Shown: positions 43,529 through 52,948, numbered from the stretch's first letter. The stretch is DNA of 64,000 nucleotides from Lachnospiraceae bacterium (GCA_017518735.1 JAFWTY010000008.1:62001-126000), one strand, 5' to 3'. Notes: generated by a model not told the origin, from the sequence alone. A program made the numbers and translations.

Positions 43529-44221
43529 TTACTCTTCTTCATCATCAAAATCGAAATTGATGCCGTTTTCGTCGAAACTGATTTCTCCGTCGTCAAAGTT
43601 GATTTCACCGTTATTAAAATCGATATTGGCGCCATCAAAATTGATTTCGCTGAATCCTTCCTCCTGTACCTTACCAATTGCAAAAGCTGCAACTCCGACA
43701 CAGGCAATTGTCAGAATGATCGCAACAAAGACTCCGACAGCCGCGGTAATAATACCCGCTGTTGCAAGATTCTTTCCGACAATGGATTTCTTGGTGGTGA
43801 TGGTTGCCTGCTGCACGGCTTTTTTTCGAAGAATCTTAGCCGCAATTCCGGTTCCGATTGCAATCGTTCCGAAGACGAATGCACAAATAAGACCGGTAAC
43901 GGGAACCCATGCAAAACCAATAGCACAAACACCGGAACACAAAGATGTAATGCCCAGAATCATAGAAACAATTTCCTTAGCGGGCGCCTTTGTTGCCTTC
44001 GCTGCAACTACCGGAGCCGGCTGTGCTTCGGGCTGAGGTACCACTGCGGGAACTGCCTCTACCGCAGGCTGCGGTTCAACTGCAGGAGCCACATCTACTG
44101 CAGGCTGAGGAATTGCTTCGGGTACCGTCTCTGCTACAGGCTGAACAGTTGCTTCAACCGCTTCCTGAGCCACCTGGCCGGTAACTACTTCCGGATTCTG
44201 CTGTACTTCATTATTATCCAT
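43529..44221 (-). CDS. DUF4190-like membrane protein with Pro/Val/Ala tail and acidic 7-residue repeats
   Basis: 230 residues. The N-terminal ~90 are a Pro/Ala/Val/Gln/Glu repeat (AVEPQPAVEAVPAVVPQPE). Residues about 95-185 form the DUF4190-like membrane part. The last 40 are a striking acidic repeat with period about seven: EINFDGA, NIDFNNG, EINFDDG, EISFDENG, INFDFDD. AAGGAGG precedes the ATG. It heads the three-gene operon that starts from the promoter at 44296-44324. Function unknown. Confidence 0.78.
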   Translation of the reverse strand: MDNNEVQQNPEVVTGQVAQEAVEATVQPVAETVPEAIPQPAVDVAPAVEPQPAVEAVPAVVPQPEAQPAPVVAAKATKAPAKEIVSMILGITSLCSGVCAIGFAWVPVTGLICAFVFGTIAIGTGIAAKILRKKAVQQATITTKKSIVGKNLATAGIITAAVGVFVAIILTIACVGVAAFAIGKVQEEGFSEINFDGANIDFNNGEINFDDGEISFDENGINFDFDDEEE

Positions 44222-44295
44222 GATTTTTCCTCCTTAAAAAACCATTTGTGATCTTATGAATTTCACCACTTTTCAGTGGTTATCTAAACACCCTT

Positions 44296-44324
44296 AAAGT
44301 ATCATCTAAGGCCGTATTTGTCAA
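44296..44324 (-). promoter_or_regulatory. promoter of the three-gene membrane-protein operon, overlapping the galE stop
   Basis: On the minus strand perfect TTGACA (44319-44324, sharing bases with the galE stop), 17-base spacer and TACTTT (44296-44301) preceded by an extended TG element. Confidence 0.7.
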
Positions 44325-45325
44325 ACTCTGCCGGTCTCTTTGCAAATAAATCTCCAGGAATCCTTACACATCCTCTCAAGGTCGTACTGAGCAACCCATC
44401 CGAGTTCCTCTTTTGCCTTCTTCGGATCGGCATAACACTGTGCCACATCGCCCGGACGTCTGGGTTTGATGGAGTACGGAACCTTCACGCCGTTAGCCGC
44501 CTCAAAAGCCTTTACGATATCCAGTACGGAATATCCGTTACCGGTACCGAGGTTGTAGATATGCACACCTGCCTCGCTTACTTTCTTAAGTGCTGCCACA
44601 TGACCCTTGGAAAGATCGGTTACGTGGATATAGTCTCTGACTCCGGTTCCGTCGGGCGTATCATAATCGTTTCCGAATACACCGAGCTCCGGAAGCTTTC
44701 CGACTGCCACCTGCATGATGTAGGGCATTAAATTGTTCGGGATTCCGTTCGGTGATTCTCCGATGAGTCCGCTTTCATGCGCACCGATCGGATTGAAGTA
44801 ACGAAGCAGAACAACACTCCACTCCGGATCCGATACCGTAATATCCGTTAAGATTTTTTCCAGCATCAGTTTCGTTCTGCCATAGGGATTGGTCGCACCG
44901 AGCGGAAAATCCTCCGTAATGGGAACACTCTTCGGAACTCCGTATACGGTTGCGGAGGAAGAAAAAATAATCTTCTTGCATCCGTACTTGTTCATCATTT
45001 CGCAGAGATTGAACGTTCCCGTTAAGTTGTTTTCATAATACATAAGCGGTTTCTGCACGGACTCGCCCACTGCCTTCAGTCCCGCAAAATGAATCACCGC
45101 ATCAAATTTATTATCCGCAAAAACAGGCTCCAGTTCCTCCGGCTTTGTCATATCCGCATTGTAAAACTTCGGACGTACGCCGGTGATTGCCTCAATCTTA
45201 TCAAGAGTTTCTATTTTGGAATTGTAAAGATTATCAAAAATGACAACCTCATGTCCTGCCTGGATCAGTTCCACACAGGTATGCGAACCGATATATCCGG
45301 TTCCTCCGCTGACAAGAATTTTCAT
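44321..45325 (-). CDS. galE: UDP-glucose 4-epimerase
   Basis: 334 residues, full length. GGTGYIGSH at the NAD site, FSSSATVYG with the catalytic serine, and the YGRTK catalytic pair are intact. It interconverts UDP-glucose and UDP-galactose for galactose use and surface glycans. AGGAGG precedes the ATG. It is last in the run lgt-iorA-iorB-paaK-plsY-GH5-galE and lies 24 bases after the GH5 gene, so it is probably read from the same message. Confidence 0.97.
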   Translation of the reverse strand: MKILVSGGTGYIGSHTCVELIQAGHEVVIFDNLYNSKIETLDKIEAITGVRPKFYNADMTKPEELEPVFADNKFDAVIHFAGLKAVGESVQKPLMYYENNLTGTFNLCEMMNKYGCKKIIFSSSATVYGVPKSVPITEDFPLGATNPYGRTKLMLEKILTDITVSDPEWSVVLLRYFNPIGAHESGLIGESPNGIPNNLMPYIMQVAVGKLPELGVFGNDYDTPDGTGVRDYIHVTDLSKGHVAALKKVSEAGVHIYNLGTGNGYSVLDIVKAFEAANGVKVPYSIKPRRPGDVAQCYADPKKAKEELGWVAQYDLERMCKDSWRFICKETGRV

Positions 45326-45349
45326 GCTTTTTCCTCCTATCTGACGATA

Positions 45350-47050
45350 TTATTTTACCGTAATGCTTACTTTGTCCGGCTTACTGCCCACTTTCACAAT
45401 CAGTCCGACGTCGGAAAGTGTTGCTCCTGCGGCAATGGATTTGTTATAACTTGCCGGAGTAATCGTAACGGTATTTCCGGACGCTATTGCCGAGCCGCCC
45501 CAAATCTGGCTTACGGATACACCGGTTCCGAGATCGATGACAATGGTCCAGTCACTCGCTGCCGCATTTCCTTTGTTTTCAATCTTTAATCCGTACTGTA
45601 CACAGGTGTCCGATCCTTCCTTCCAGGAATTCGACTCCTCGATACTTACCTTCAGATCACCGCTTTGTCCTGCTGCCAGTTCTTTTCCGGACTGCGGGGT
45701 TGCCGGATCCTGCACCTGCGGTGTTTCTCCCTTTACGGGTGTCTTTCCGTTTACAAGTCCCGAACCCTGATCGGAGTGGGTATTGAAGACGCCCACGAGC
45801 CACTGGCCGGACTGGGATAACTCATCATAGGTCCAGCCCGATGTTTTGGAACAGGATGAAGAAATCAACGAAGAGGATTCCGCCTTATTGGAAAGATTCC
45901 ATGCCACAAAACCGATTCCGTACCGGTCGAGCAGATCGATCCACTTGTTGGCTTCCTCGATATTGTTGTTTCCGTTTCCGGAGGCATCGCAGATACTGAA
46001 TTCGGAAATCAGAACCGCATAGCCTGCATCCTCTGCCGCTTTTACCTTGTTTCTGATATTGTCTTTATGCGTGTCCGCATAGAAGTGAACCGCATACACG
46101 ATGTTGTCATATGCCGTGATGGGATCCTTGATTGCCACATCCACATCCTGAGACCAGGTAGGAGTTCCCACGATGATGATGGCATCGGGATCGTTTGCAC
46201 GGATTATGGGAATCACTTCCTCTGCGTAACTTTTTACCTGTGCCCACGTTGTTCCGCCGTTCGGCTCGTTACAGATTTCATAAAGCACGTTATCCTGGCC
46301 GGCATATTTTTGAGACATTTCTTCAAAAAACTTCTTCGCCTCATCCTTGTATACATTCGGATCCAGGTCGTGAAGAATATGCCAGTCGATAATGGCATAC
46401 ATACCGGCTTTCGTTGCATAGTCCACACCGTTTGTGACGAGTTTCTTTAAATTCTCCTTGTTTCCGCCGGTGCAATATCCTTCTCCCTCTGCCGTATACA
46501 TGGCAAGACGGACGGTATTTGCTCCGAAATCATCACGCAGGGAAATGAAGGAATCCTGATTGACATACTGCGGAAACCATCCGAGTCCATGGGTGCTGAC
46601 ACCGCAAATCTGGAAGTTGTCGCCGTTTGCATCGACAATCTGGTTTCCTTTTACCTGTAAAGCTCCGTGTAATTCATAGGGAGTCTTTTCGGTTTTCTTT
46701 TCCTGTACCTGTTCTTCTGAAAGTTGTTCCGATTGACCTTCCGATGCTTCTTCGCTTACGATTTCCGCCTTGGATGAAGGCTCGGAAGACTCGGTTGCCA
46801 CTTCCGAGATCACGGTTTCTCCGGGTACGTCCTTCTTCTTTCTGCTGCTGATAATATAGATAACAGCCACAATGATCATAAGAAGAACTACCACTCCGAT
46901 GTAAAGAAAAAGCCTGATTGTTTTCGGATCGAAGCGGTTCTCTTTGCTCTCAGCTGTGTCCTTGTCCTCAGCTGTGTCTTCGATTTCAGCTTTGTCTTCA
47001 GCTGTTTCTTCTTTTTCAATTATTTCTTTGTTTTCTTTATTCTCTTCCAA
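45350..47050 (-). CDS. membrane-anchored GH5 endoglucanase with C-terminal CBM2-like domain
   Basis: 566 residues. A cytoplasmic head of about 40 residues is an acidic repeat (ETAEDKAEIEDTAEDKDTAE), followed by one membrane helix (about 47-68). After a Ser/Glu linker comes the GH5 barrel (about 125-430), with acid/base in CNEPNGG and nucleophile in LISEFS. A Pro/Gln linker leads to a carbohydrate-binding module of CBM2 type (about 465-566). The expected action is cleavage of beta-1,4-glucan at the cell surface. The start is a TTG with AGAGGA ahead of it. It lies between plsY and galE, an unusual place for a cellulase. Confidence 0.9.
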   Translation of the reverse strand: MEENKENKEIIEKEETAEDKAEIEDTAEDKDTAESKENRFDPKTIRLFLYIGVVVLLMIIVAVIYIISSRKKKDVPGETVISEVATESSEPSSKAEIVSEEASEGQSEQLSEEQVQEKKTEKTPYELHGALQVKGNQIVDANGDNFQICGVSTHGLGWFPQYVNQDSFISLRDDFGANTVRLAMYTAEGEGYCTGGNKENLKKLVTNGVDYATKAGMYAIIDWHILHDLDPNVYKDEAKKFFEEMSQKYAGQDNVLYEICNEPNGGTTWAQVKSYAEEVIPIIRANDPDAIIIVGTPTWSQDVDVAIKDPITAYDNIVYAVHFYADTHKDNIRNKVKAAEDAGYAVLISEFSICDASGNGNNNIEEANKWIDLLDRYGIGFVAWNLSNKAESSSLISSSCSKTSGWTYDELSQSGQWLVGVFNTHSDQGSGLVNGKTPVKGETPQVQDPATPQSGKELAAGQSGDLKVSIEESNSWKEGSDTCVQYGLKIENKGNAAASDWTIVIDLGTGVSVSQIWGGSAIASGNTVTITPASYNKSIAAGATLSDVGLIVKVGSKPDKVSITVK

Positions 47051-47074
47051 CGCTTTCCTCTTTCCTTATCGGGT

Positions 47075-47770
47075 TTACTTTGCTTCCTTTTTTGCAAGTT
47101 CTTCCTCGCGAATTTTATCCAGTTCCTTAATCGCTTCCTCCGTCTTCTTTCGGTGACCTTTTCCGAACAGGTTCCTTACCTTTCCTTCCGTTCCGTCTTT
47201 AATATGAATAATATTCTCCCTGTGCTTGTAAATGATGACCAGACTGGCCACGGAAATAATCAGTGCCCCAAACAAATCACCAAACGTACAGTAGAAAAAC
47301 AGAGGAGTGGAAATAACCGTAATAAATGTTCCGACCACGATATAATTTGTGATCAGAGCAAGGGAAATGATGACCACCGCAAGCACAACGGCAAACGGAA
47401 AACAGAGTCCCGCCGTTGCTCCGATAAAGGTAGCAAAACCTTTTCCTCCGCGAAATTTCAAGTAAAACGGAAAAATATGACCAAGTACCACGCAGGTAGC
47501 CGCCACATATGCAATTTCCGGCAGAGCCGGTGCCAGAAACCTGGTAAGTAAAACTGCTGCGATTCCTTTTGCAATATCAATCACCGCAACCAGCACACCG
47601 AACTTCCATCCGAGCACTACCGTTGCGTTGGAAGCGCCTAAGTTTCTCGTGGCAGTCTTTTTTAAATCCACCTTTTTGATCCGACTAATAATGTAGGACG
47701 GTGAAAAACTGCCGATAAGATATGCACATAGAGCCACTACAATGTATGGCAGTATCTGTTCCACAAACAC
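47075..47770 (-). CDS. plsY: glycerol-3-phosphate acyltransferase PlsY
   Basis: 231 residues with five membrane helices. The PlsY motifs SFSPSYIISR, LKFRGGKGFATF and the asparagine-containing region near LGASNATVVLG are present. It acylates glycerol-3-phosphate from acyl-phosphate, the first step of phospholipid synthesis. The tail is charged and slightly longer than usual (ends KKTEEAIKELDKIREEELAK). The start is GTG with GGGAGAG ahead of it. The cellulase gene follows after 24 bases. Confidence 0.93.
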   Translation of the reverse strand: MFVEQILPYIVVALCAYLIGSFSPSYIISRIKKVDLKKTATRNLGASNATVVLGWKFGVLVAVIDIAKGIAAVLLTRFLAPALPEIAYVAATCVVLGHIFPFYLKFRGGKGFATFIGATAGLCFPFAVVLAVVIISLALITNYIVVGTFITVISTPLFFYCTFGDLFGALIISVASLVIIYKHRENIIHIKDGTEGKVRNLFGKGHRKKTEEAIKELDKIREEELAKKEAK

Positions 47771-47791
47771 TTTTATTCTCTCCCGAATCTC

Positions 47792-49033
47792 TTACGCGTT
47801 TCTGTAATCCGTTACGCGCTTTGTCTTCTTTTCACTTCTCGGAAGTGTTCCGACCGGTACGATGGTAACTCTCGGTGTAACACCGATATAGGTCTTGAAT
47901 ACCGTAGCGATTTCTTTTGCCATGGTTTCAAAATGAACGCGTCCTTCCCCTTCCACGGTAAGTAAGAAGACATCTCTGTTCTTATCATCTTCATGCGCAA
48001 GCGTAACGCGATATTCGCTCGTTGCGCCGTCCACCTTGGCCAGCATTTCCTCCACCTGGGAAGGGAACATGTTCACGCCGTGAATCTTAAACATGTCGTC
48101 GCTTCTGCCTTTGATGGTGTCCAGTCTCGTAAATTTGCTTCCGCAGGGGCATTCCTCCGGAATGATCCGGGATAAGTCATGCGTACGGAAACGAAGTAAG
48201 GGAGCTCCTTCTTTGACGAGTGTCGTGATAACGATTTCACCCTCTTCTCCGTCGGGTACGTTTTCTCCGGTAATCGGATCGATGATTTCGGTGTAAAGAT
48301 AATCATCCCAGATATGCATTGCGGTCTCACCCGGGCAGTTTATACCGATACCCGGTCCGTAAATCTCGGTCAGTCCGTAAATATCATACAATTCGATTCC
48401 GAGTCCTTCCCGGATGGTATTTCTCATCTTATCGCTCCAGCGCTCGGAACCGATGACACCCTTCTTTAAATGAATCTGATCCCTGATTCCTCTTCTGTTA
48501 ATCTCCTCGGAAAGAAGAAGTGCATAGGAGGATGTCGCACAGAGTACGGTACTCTTTAAGTCGATCATCATCTGAATCTGCTTTTCGGTATTTCCGGGTC
48601 CCATGGGGATTGCCATGGCACCAAGCAGTTCACATCCTGCCTGGAAACCGATTCCCGCGGTCCAGAGTCCGTAGCCGGGAGTGATATGAATGCGGTCCTT
48701 GTTCGTGATTCCCGCCATTTCATAGCAGCGTGCAAACATGATGGCCCAGTCCTTTACATCTTTTGCAGTATAAGGAATGATGACCGGCTTTCCGGTGGTT
48801 CCGGAAGAGGAATGAATACGTACCACTTCTTCGTCCGGCACAGCCTGGATTCCGAGCGGGTAAGCATTTCTCAGATCATCTTTACTGGAAAAAGGAATCT
48901 TTTTGAAATCTTCCTCCGTCTTGATTTCGGTAATACCGAGTTCGCGGTACAGTTTTCCGTAGTAGCTGTCGCCCGCAATCAGACGTTTTACCTGTTTGTC
49001 AATTAACTGTAACTGTTCACTGCTTGGTTTCAT
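47792..49033 (-). CDS. paaK: phenylacetate-CoA ligase family protein
   Basis: 413 residues of the PaaK adenylate-forming family. The AMP-binding loop is SSSGTTGKP, followed by YGLTEIYGPG. The C-terminal AMP-binding domain includes GRSDDMFKIHGVNMFPSQVEE. It activates aryl acetates to CoA thioesters. Because it directly follows iorA and iorB, which make arylacetyl-CoA from arylpyruvates, it most likely works with them on phenylacetate or indoleacetate and yields ATP when run backwards. AAGGAG fits the ATG at 49031-49033, which overlaps the iorB end by 17 bases. Confidence 0.92.
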   Translation of the reverse strand: MKPSSEQLQLIDKQVKRLIAGDSYYGKLYRELGITEIKTEEDFKKIPFSSKDDLRNAYPLGIQAVPDEEVVRIHSSSGTTGKPVIIPYTAKDVKDWAIMFARCYEMAGITNKDRIHITPGYGLWTAGIGFQAGCELLGAMAIPMGPGNTEKQIQMMIDLKSTVLCATSSYALLLSEEINRRGIRDQIHLKKGVIGSERWSDKMRNTIREGLGIELYDIYGLTEIYGPGIGINCPGETAMHIWDDYLYTEIIDPITGENVPDGEEGEIVITTLVKEGAPLLRFRTHDLSRIIPEECPCGSKFTRLDTIKGRSDDMFKIHGVNMFPSQVEEMLAKVDGATSEYRVTLAHEDDKNRDVFLLTVEGEGRVHFETMAKEIATVFKTYIGVTPRVTIVPVGTLPRSEKKTKRVTDYRNA

Positions 49034-49736
49034 ATCTTCTCTCCTTCGCTGTCTGAATCTGCTCTTCAAGCGCAATAATCTTGTTTCGTTCCTCTTCCGT
49101 CATCTCGCGTTTCGGAACAACGTTGTCCAGTGCATCGAAATCCGGCTTCATCGAAAGGCCGACCTCTTTTCCGATTTCAAATGCTTTGATATTGGACTCC
49201 ACAAACTTTTCTTTGACCGTTTTTGCAATGGTATTTTTCACGGTTTCTTCCTCGAAATGCAAAAATCGTGCGCCGAGTGCAACACCTAAAACCGCCACAT
49301 TGAAAAACTTTGAGGATCCTAACGGTGCACAGAGTTCATCTGCATTGACCACCGCCAGTTTCTGTATTTTCTGTTTCAAAAACCGAATCATTTCCCTGCC
49401 GTTATATCCTGTCGGCTGCAAGGATTCGGTAACCGGCATCATCGGAATTTCGTTGACAATCACGGCACCGCCATCTTTTAAGAAATCCAGATTTCTTACT
49501 GCCTCGGAAGGCTCAAATGCAATCAGTAAATCTGCGGAATGTTTCGGAATCAGCGGGGAATAAACATCCTCTCCGATTCGCACGTGACTGCTTACCGGAC
49601 CTCCGCGCTGCGCCATTCCGATGGTTTCCGCGGAATGCACGGTTTCGTTATTCTCCATCGCACTTGCCGCAAGAAGCTTGGAAGCAAGTACCGTTCCCTG
49701 TCCGCCGACACCGCAAAGTAAGATATTGTAAGACAT
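49017..49736 (-). CDS. iorB: indolepyruvate:ferredoxin oxidoreductase beta subunit
   Basis: 239 residues of the gamma-domain 2-oxoacid oxidoreductase fold (NILLCGVGGQGTVLASKLLA). Together with IorA it oxidatively decarboxylates arylpyruvates to arylacetyl-CoA with ferredoxin as electron acceptor. The ATG at 49734-49736 shares its A with the iorA stop (TAATG), and AGGAGG lies within the iorA end. Confidence 0.95.
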   Translation of the reverse strand: MSYNILLCGVGGQGTVLASKLLAASAMENNETVHSAETIGMAQRGGPVSSHVRIGEDVYSPLIPKHSADLLIAFEPSEAVRNLDFLKDGGAVIVNEIPMMPVTESLQPTGYNGREMIRFLKQKIQKLAVVNADELCAPLGSSKFFNVAVLGVALGARFLHFEEETVKNTIAKTVKEKFVESNIKAFEIGKEVGLSMKPDFDALDNVVPKREMTEEERNKIIALEEQIQTAKERRYETKQ

Positions 49737-51598
49737 TATCGCACCTCCTTTTCGATGGCTGCCACAGGGCAGATCTGTGTGCAAAGGCCGCAGCCTGTGC
49801 ACAGGTTCGGATCGATGATTACTTTTTCATCCACAACGGAGATGGCCGGACAGCCAATCTCACGGATGCATTTTTTGCAGGAAATGCAACGATCGGAAAT
49901 CACGCATTTCTCCGTTGCCTTTGTAATGGCAATACAGGGAGACTTGAAAATGATCGCTTTCACGCCGGACTCCGCGGCACATTCTTCTATCGCTTCCGTA
50001 GCCGCTTTTAGGTCAAGCGGATTCACGGTAAGAACCTTTTTTACTCCGAGGGCTTTTAATACCGCCTCGATGGAAATGGCATTTGCCACATCACCCATCA
50101 TCGTAATACCGGTTCCGGGATGAGGCTGGTGACCCGTCATTGCGGTTGTGGAGTTATCCAGAACGCAGACGATCAGATCCGCCTGATTGTATACGGCATT
50201 TGCAACGCCCGTCATACCCGAAGCAAAAAACGTCGAGTCTCCGACAAACGCAAAATTCACACACTCTTCGTCTGTCCAGTGAAGGCCCTGTGCCATCGTA
50301 ATACCGGCACCCATGCAAAGACAGGTATCGACCATATCAAGCGGCATGGCATTTCCGAGCGTATAACATCCGATATCGCCGGAGAAGTTTGCCTTCTTTC
50401 CTTTCATCGCGGATTTTACCGCATAAAAACTTGCTCTGTGAGGGCAGCCTGCGCAGAGAACCGGAGCTCTCATCGGCGCCTTCGGCTCCTCCATCATCAC
50501 TTCTTCGTTTCCGGAAAGACGGTCTTTGATTTTATCCACGACCCCTTCAAAGGCTTTCTTTCCGGGATCTTCCGGCTTTCTTTCTCCTAAGAAAAGGCCG
50601 ATGGCCTCGGCTACGCCTTCCGCAGTATTTTCGCCTGCCGTCGGCATATGTCCGGTATGCTTTCCGTACACCGAAAGATTTAATTTATGCTTTCCCGAAA
50701 GCAGCAACACTTCCTCTTCGAGGTAGGGGAAGAGTTCTTCGACTGCAAGAACCTCTTCAATTCCCTTCAATGCATTTAAAAGGAATGTTTCGGGCAGAGG
50801 ATGCGGTGTCGCAACATGGATCAATGTCACGTCATCACGGTCCTGCAGATATTCTTTTGCATAAGCATAGCTTACGCCGCCGGCAATTACTGCTTTCTTA
50901 TTTCCTTCTTTTCCTGTAAATGAATTACATTTGTAGGATGAAAAATCTTCTCCGATTTCCGGATTTCTCTTTTCGATCATCTCGTGATTCATTCTCGAAA
51001 GCCTCGGGAAGATTACGAAACGCTTGGAATTTTTGACAAAGCCCGGAATCTCCTTCGGAGTCGCCGTTTCATCATAGGTAACTGCCGCATATGCATGATC
51101 GATTCTTGTCGTGGGGCGGAAAAGCACGGGAGTTTTGTATTTTTCCGAATAATCAAAAGCGTCCTGAATCATCTTGTATGCTTCTTCCACACTCGACGGA
51201 TCAAAAACGGGAATCCTGCAATACTTCGCAAAAAGTCTCGTATCCTGCTCTGTCTGGGACGAAATAGGGCCCGGATCATCCGCGGAAACGATTACGACGC
51301 CGCCTTCCACGCCGACATAGGCCAGACTCATCAATGCGTCGGATGCGACGTTCAGTCCCATCATCTTCATCGTGACAAGACATCTGGCTCCTGCATAGGA
51401 AGCACCTGCTACCACTTCCATAGCGGATTTTTCATTGACAGACCATTCCACGTGAATGGCCTTATTAGTATTGTGTTTAGCAATCGTATCGATGATTTCC
51501 GAGGAGGGTGTTCCCGGATATCCGCAGGCTACATTGACACCTGCCGCGATCGCACCGAGGGCAATCGCCGAATTCCCCATCATATACTCTGTTTTCAT
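49736..51598 (-). CDS. iorA: indolepyruvate:ferredoxin oxidoreductase alpha subunit
   Basis: 620 residues. An N-terminal pyrimidine domain (AAGVNVACGYPGTPSSEI) and a central TPP-binding domain (GDIGCYTLG with GDSTFFASG) are followed by a C-terminal ferredoxin domain. That domain has two [4Fe-4S] motifs (CISCKKC...GCP and CTGCGLCTQICP). It converts aromatic 2-oxoacids from amino-acid transamination to arylacetyl-CoA and reduced ferredoxin. Its ATG overlaps the lgt stop as ATGA. The pair iorAB-paaK is a typical amino-acid fermentation unit; gdhA nearby could supply 2-oxoglutarate cycling. Confidence 0.96.
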   Translation of the reverse strand: MKTEYMMGNSAIALGAIAAGVNVACGYPGTPSSEIIDTIAKHNTNKAIHVEWSVNEKSAMEVVAGASYAGARCLVTMKMMGLNVASDALMSLAYVGVEGGVVIVSADDPGPISSQTEQDTRLFAKYCRIPVFDPSSVEEAYKMIQDAFDYSEKYKTPVLFRPTTRIDHAYAAVTYDETATPKEIPGFVKNSKRFVIFPRLSRMNHEMIEKRNPEIGEDFSSYKCNSFTGKEGNKKAVIAGGVSYAYAKEYLQDRDDVTLIHVATPHPLPETFLLNALKGIEEVLAVEELFPYLEEEVLLLSGKHKLNLSVYGKHTGHMPTAGENTAEGVAEAIGLFLGERKPEDPGKKAFEGVVDKIKDRLSGNEEVMMEEPKAPMRAPVLCAGCPHRASFYAVKSAMKGKKANFSGDIGCYTLGNAMPLDMVDTCLCMGAGITMAQGLHWTDEECVNFAFVGDSTFFASGMTGVANAVYNQADLIVCVLDNSTTAMTGHQPHPGTGITMMGDVANAISIEAVLKALGVKKVLTVNPLDLKAATEAIEECAAESGVKAIIFKSPCIAITKATEKCVISDRCISCKKCIREIGCPAISVVDEKVIIDPNLCTGCGLCTQICPVAAIEKEVR

Positions 51599-52494
51599 TC
51601 TGTTTCCTCTGAAGTTGCTTTCTTTTTCTTTCTCAATTCTCCATTATACCACTTTTCAAGGAAGTTTTTCTCTGTCGGACAAATCAGACAATAAATTCCA
51701 AGCGGTACCACGAGCATGCTGATGTACTGGGACGTGGAGAAGGGTCCCCAGAGGCCTCTGATAAGGTCTCCTCTGTACATTTCCGTAATAAAGCGAAGGA
51801 TTCCGTATAATACAAAATACACGCCGATAGGACGGTAATAATTCTTTTTATTTTTCTGGAATATCGTGTAGAACAGCACGATAAGGAAGATAACCAAAAG
51901 ACCTGCTGCCTCGATCAACTGGATCGGTATGCAGTATGCGCCGATTCTTTCGTTATATATGTAAAAACCATGAAACAGCGGTAAGTCTCCGTGTTCAAAA
52001 ATACCGAGTTCATTCATTTCATTCACGCGATGAACTTCGGCAACTTTTCCGAAACAGCATCCACCGATGGTACAGCCGATACGGCCGAACATATGAAACA
52101 GGGGTACCCCCGCAACAGATGTACGAAGCCAGTTTCTGGTATCTTCCTTGAAATATTGGGAATACACCATGAATCCGACAAATATACCGAGCATTCCGCC
52201 GTAGAAAACAAGTCCCGCCGAAAACATTTCCCTAAACTTGGCAAAATCCGTAAAGAGATATCGGATTGCTTCCAGATTGTTTTTAACAGCCGTAAACTGA
52301 TATACAATTGCAGCACCGATTCCTCCAAAAAAAGCGCAATAAACCAGATAGATAAAACGATTGAAGAAATCCGCCTTTTCTTTATATGCTTTATGCATAA
52401 TGAAACTGTATACGACGGCAACCAGCATACCGACCAAAGCCGCAGCTCCGTATGAACTGAAGGGTCTTCCGAACAGGTTTAAATAAGGATGCAT
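51595..52494 (-). CDS. lgt: prolipoprotein diacylglyceryl transferase
   Basis: 299 residues with seven membrane helices. The Lgt signature appears in the HMFGRIGCTIGGCCFG form common in Firmicutes, where the invariant Arg of GRxG is kept. The enzyme moves diacylglycerol from phosphatidylglycerol onto the lipobox cysteine of prolipoproteins, such as the one at 31912. GAGG lies about eleven bases before the ATG, a loose spacing. A clear promoter is not visible in the 30 bases between it and the upstream terminator. Confidence 0.93.
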   Translation of the reverse strand: MHPYLNLFGRPFSSYGAAALVGMLVAVVYSFIMHKAYKEKADFFNRFIYLVYCAFFGGIGAAIVYQFTAVKNNLEAIRYLFTDFAKFREMFSAGLVFYGGMLGIFVGFMVYSQYFKEDTRNWLRTSVAGVPLFHMFGRIGCTIGGCCFGKVAEVHRVNEMNELGIFEHGDLPLFHGFYIYNERIGAYCIPIQLIEAAGLLVIFLIVLFYTIFQKNKKNYYRPIGVYFVLYGILRFITEMYRGDLIRGLWGPFSTSQYISMLVVPLGIYCLICPTEKNFLEKWYNGELRKKKKATSEETE

Positions 52495-52522
52495 GATGAA
52501 AATAACCTCGGGTGAATTCTTT

Positions 52523-52554
52523 AAAAAAGCTCCGGTACAAAAGCACCGGAGCTT
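52523..52554 (-). terminator. terminator of the small membrane-protein gene
   Basis: AAGCTCCGGT (52527-52536) pairs with ACCGGAGCTT (52545-52554), followed on the minus strand by a run of T. Confidence 0.92.
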
Positions 52555-52585
52555 CTTTGTTTGTACATTTTCTTAGTAATTCAAA

Positions 52586-52897
52586 TTACTGCATGGTAGC
52601 CCATGCTTCAACAGCTGTAGCTGCACCGGCTGCTGCACAATAGCAGATACCGCAGATGATACCACCAACGATACCGATAATGCTCAAGATTAAACCGATG
52701 ATACTGGTAACCTTTGCTGCCTTGGTGAAGCCGTTTACTGCACCTTCTTCTGCAGCTTTCTTCTGGAAGTTAAAGGAGATGATTGCACATACAAGACCTG
52801 CAACACCGCAGACTGCGAAGGTCTCCCATCCGTTAACGCCTAATACAAGGCTGGCAATACCGAGTGCCATTGCTGTAATACTATTCTTTTTGCTCAT
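52586..52897 (-). CDS. small DUF4190-like membrane protein
   Basis: 103 residues. After MSKKNSITAMALGIASLVLG come two or three hydrophobic segments with glycine spacing (GVAGLVCAIISF; IIGLILSIIGIVGGIICGI) and an alanine-rich end. It is the shortest of the DUF4190-like proteins in this window and has no disordered tail. GGGAGG precedes the ATG at 52895-52897. It is transcribed alone from its own promoter to its own terminator. Function unknown. Confidence 0.8.
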   Translation of the reverse strand: MSKKNSITAMALGIASLVLGVNGWETFAVCGVAGLVCAIISFNFQKKAAEEGAVNGFTKAAKVTSIIGLILSIIGIVGGIICGICYCAAAGAATAVEAWATMQ

Positions 52898-52948
52898 TGT
52901 TAATTTCCTCCCTCTTTTATTCACAAAAAGCACATTTCTGTTTATATT

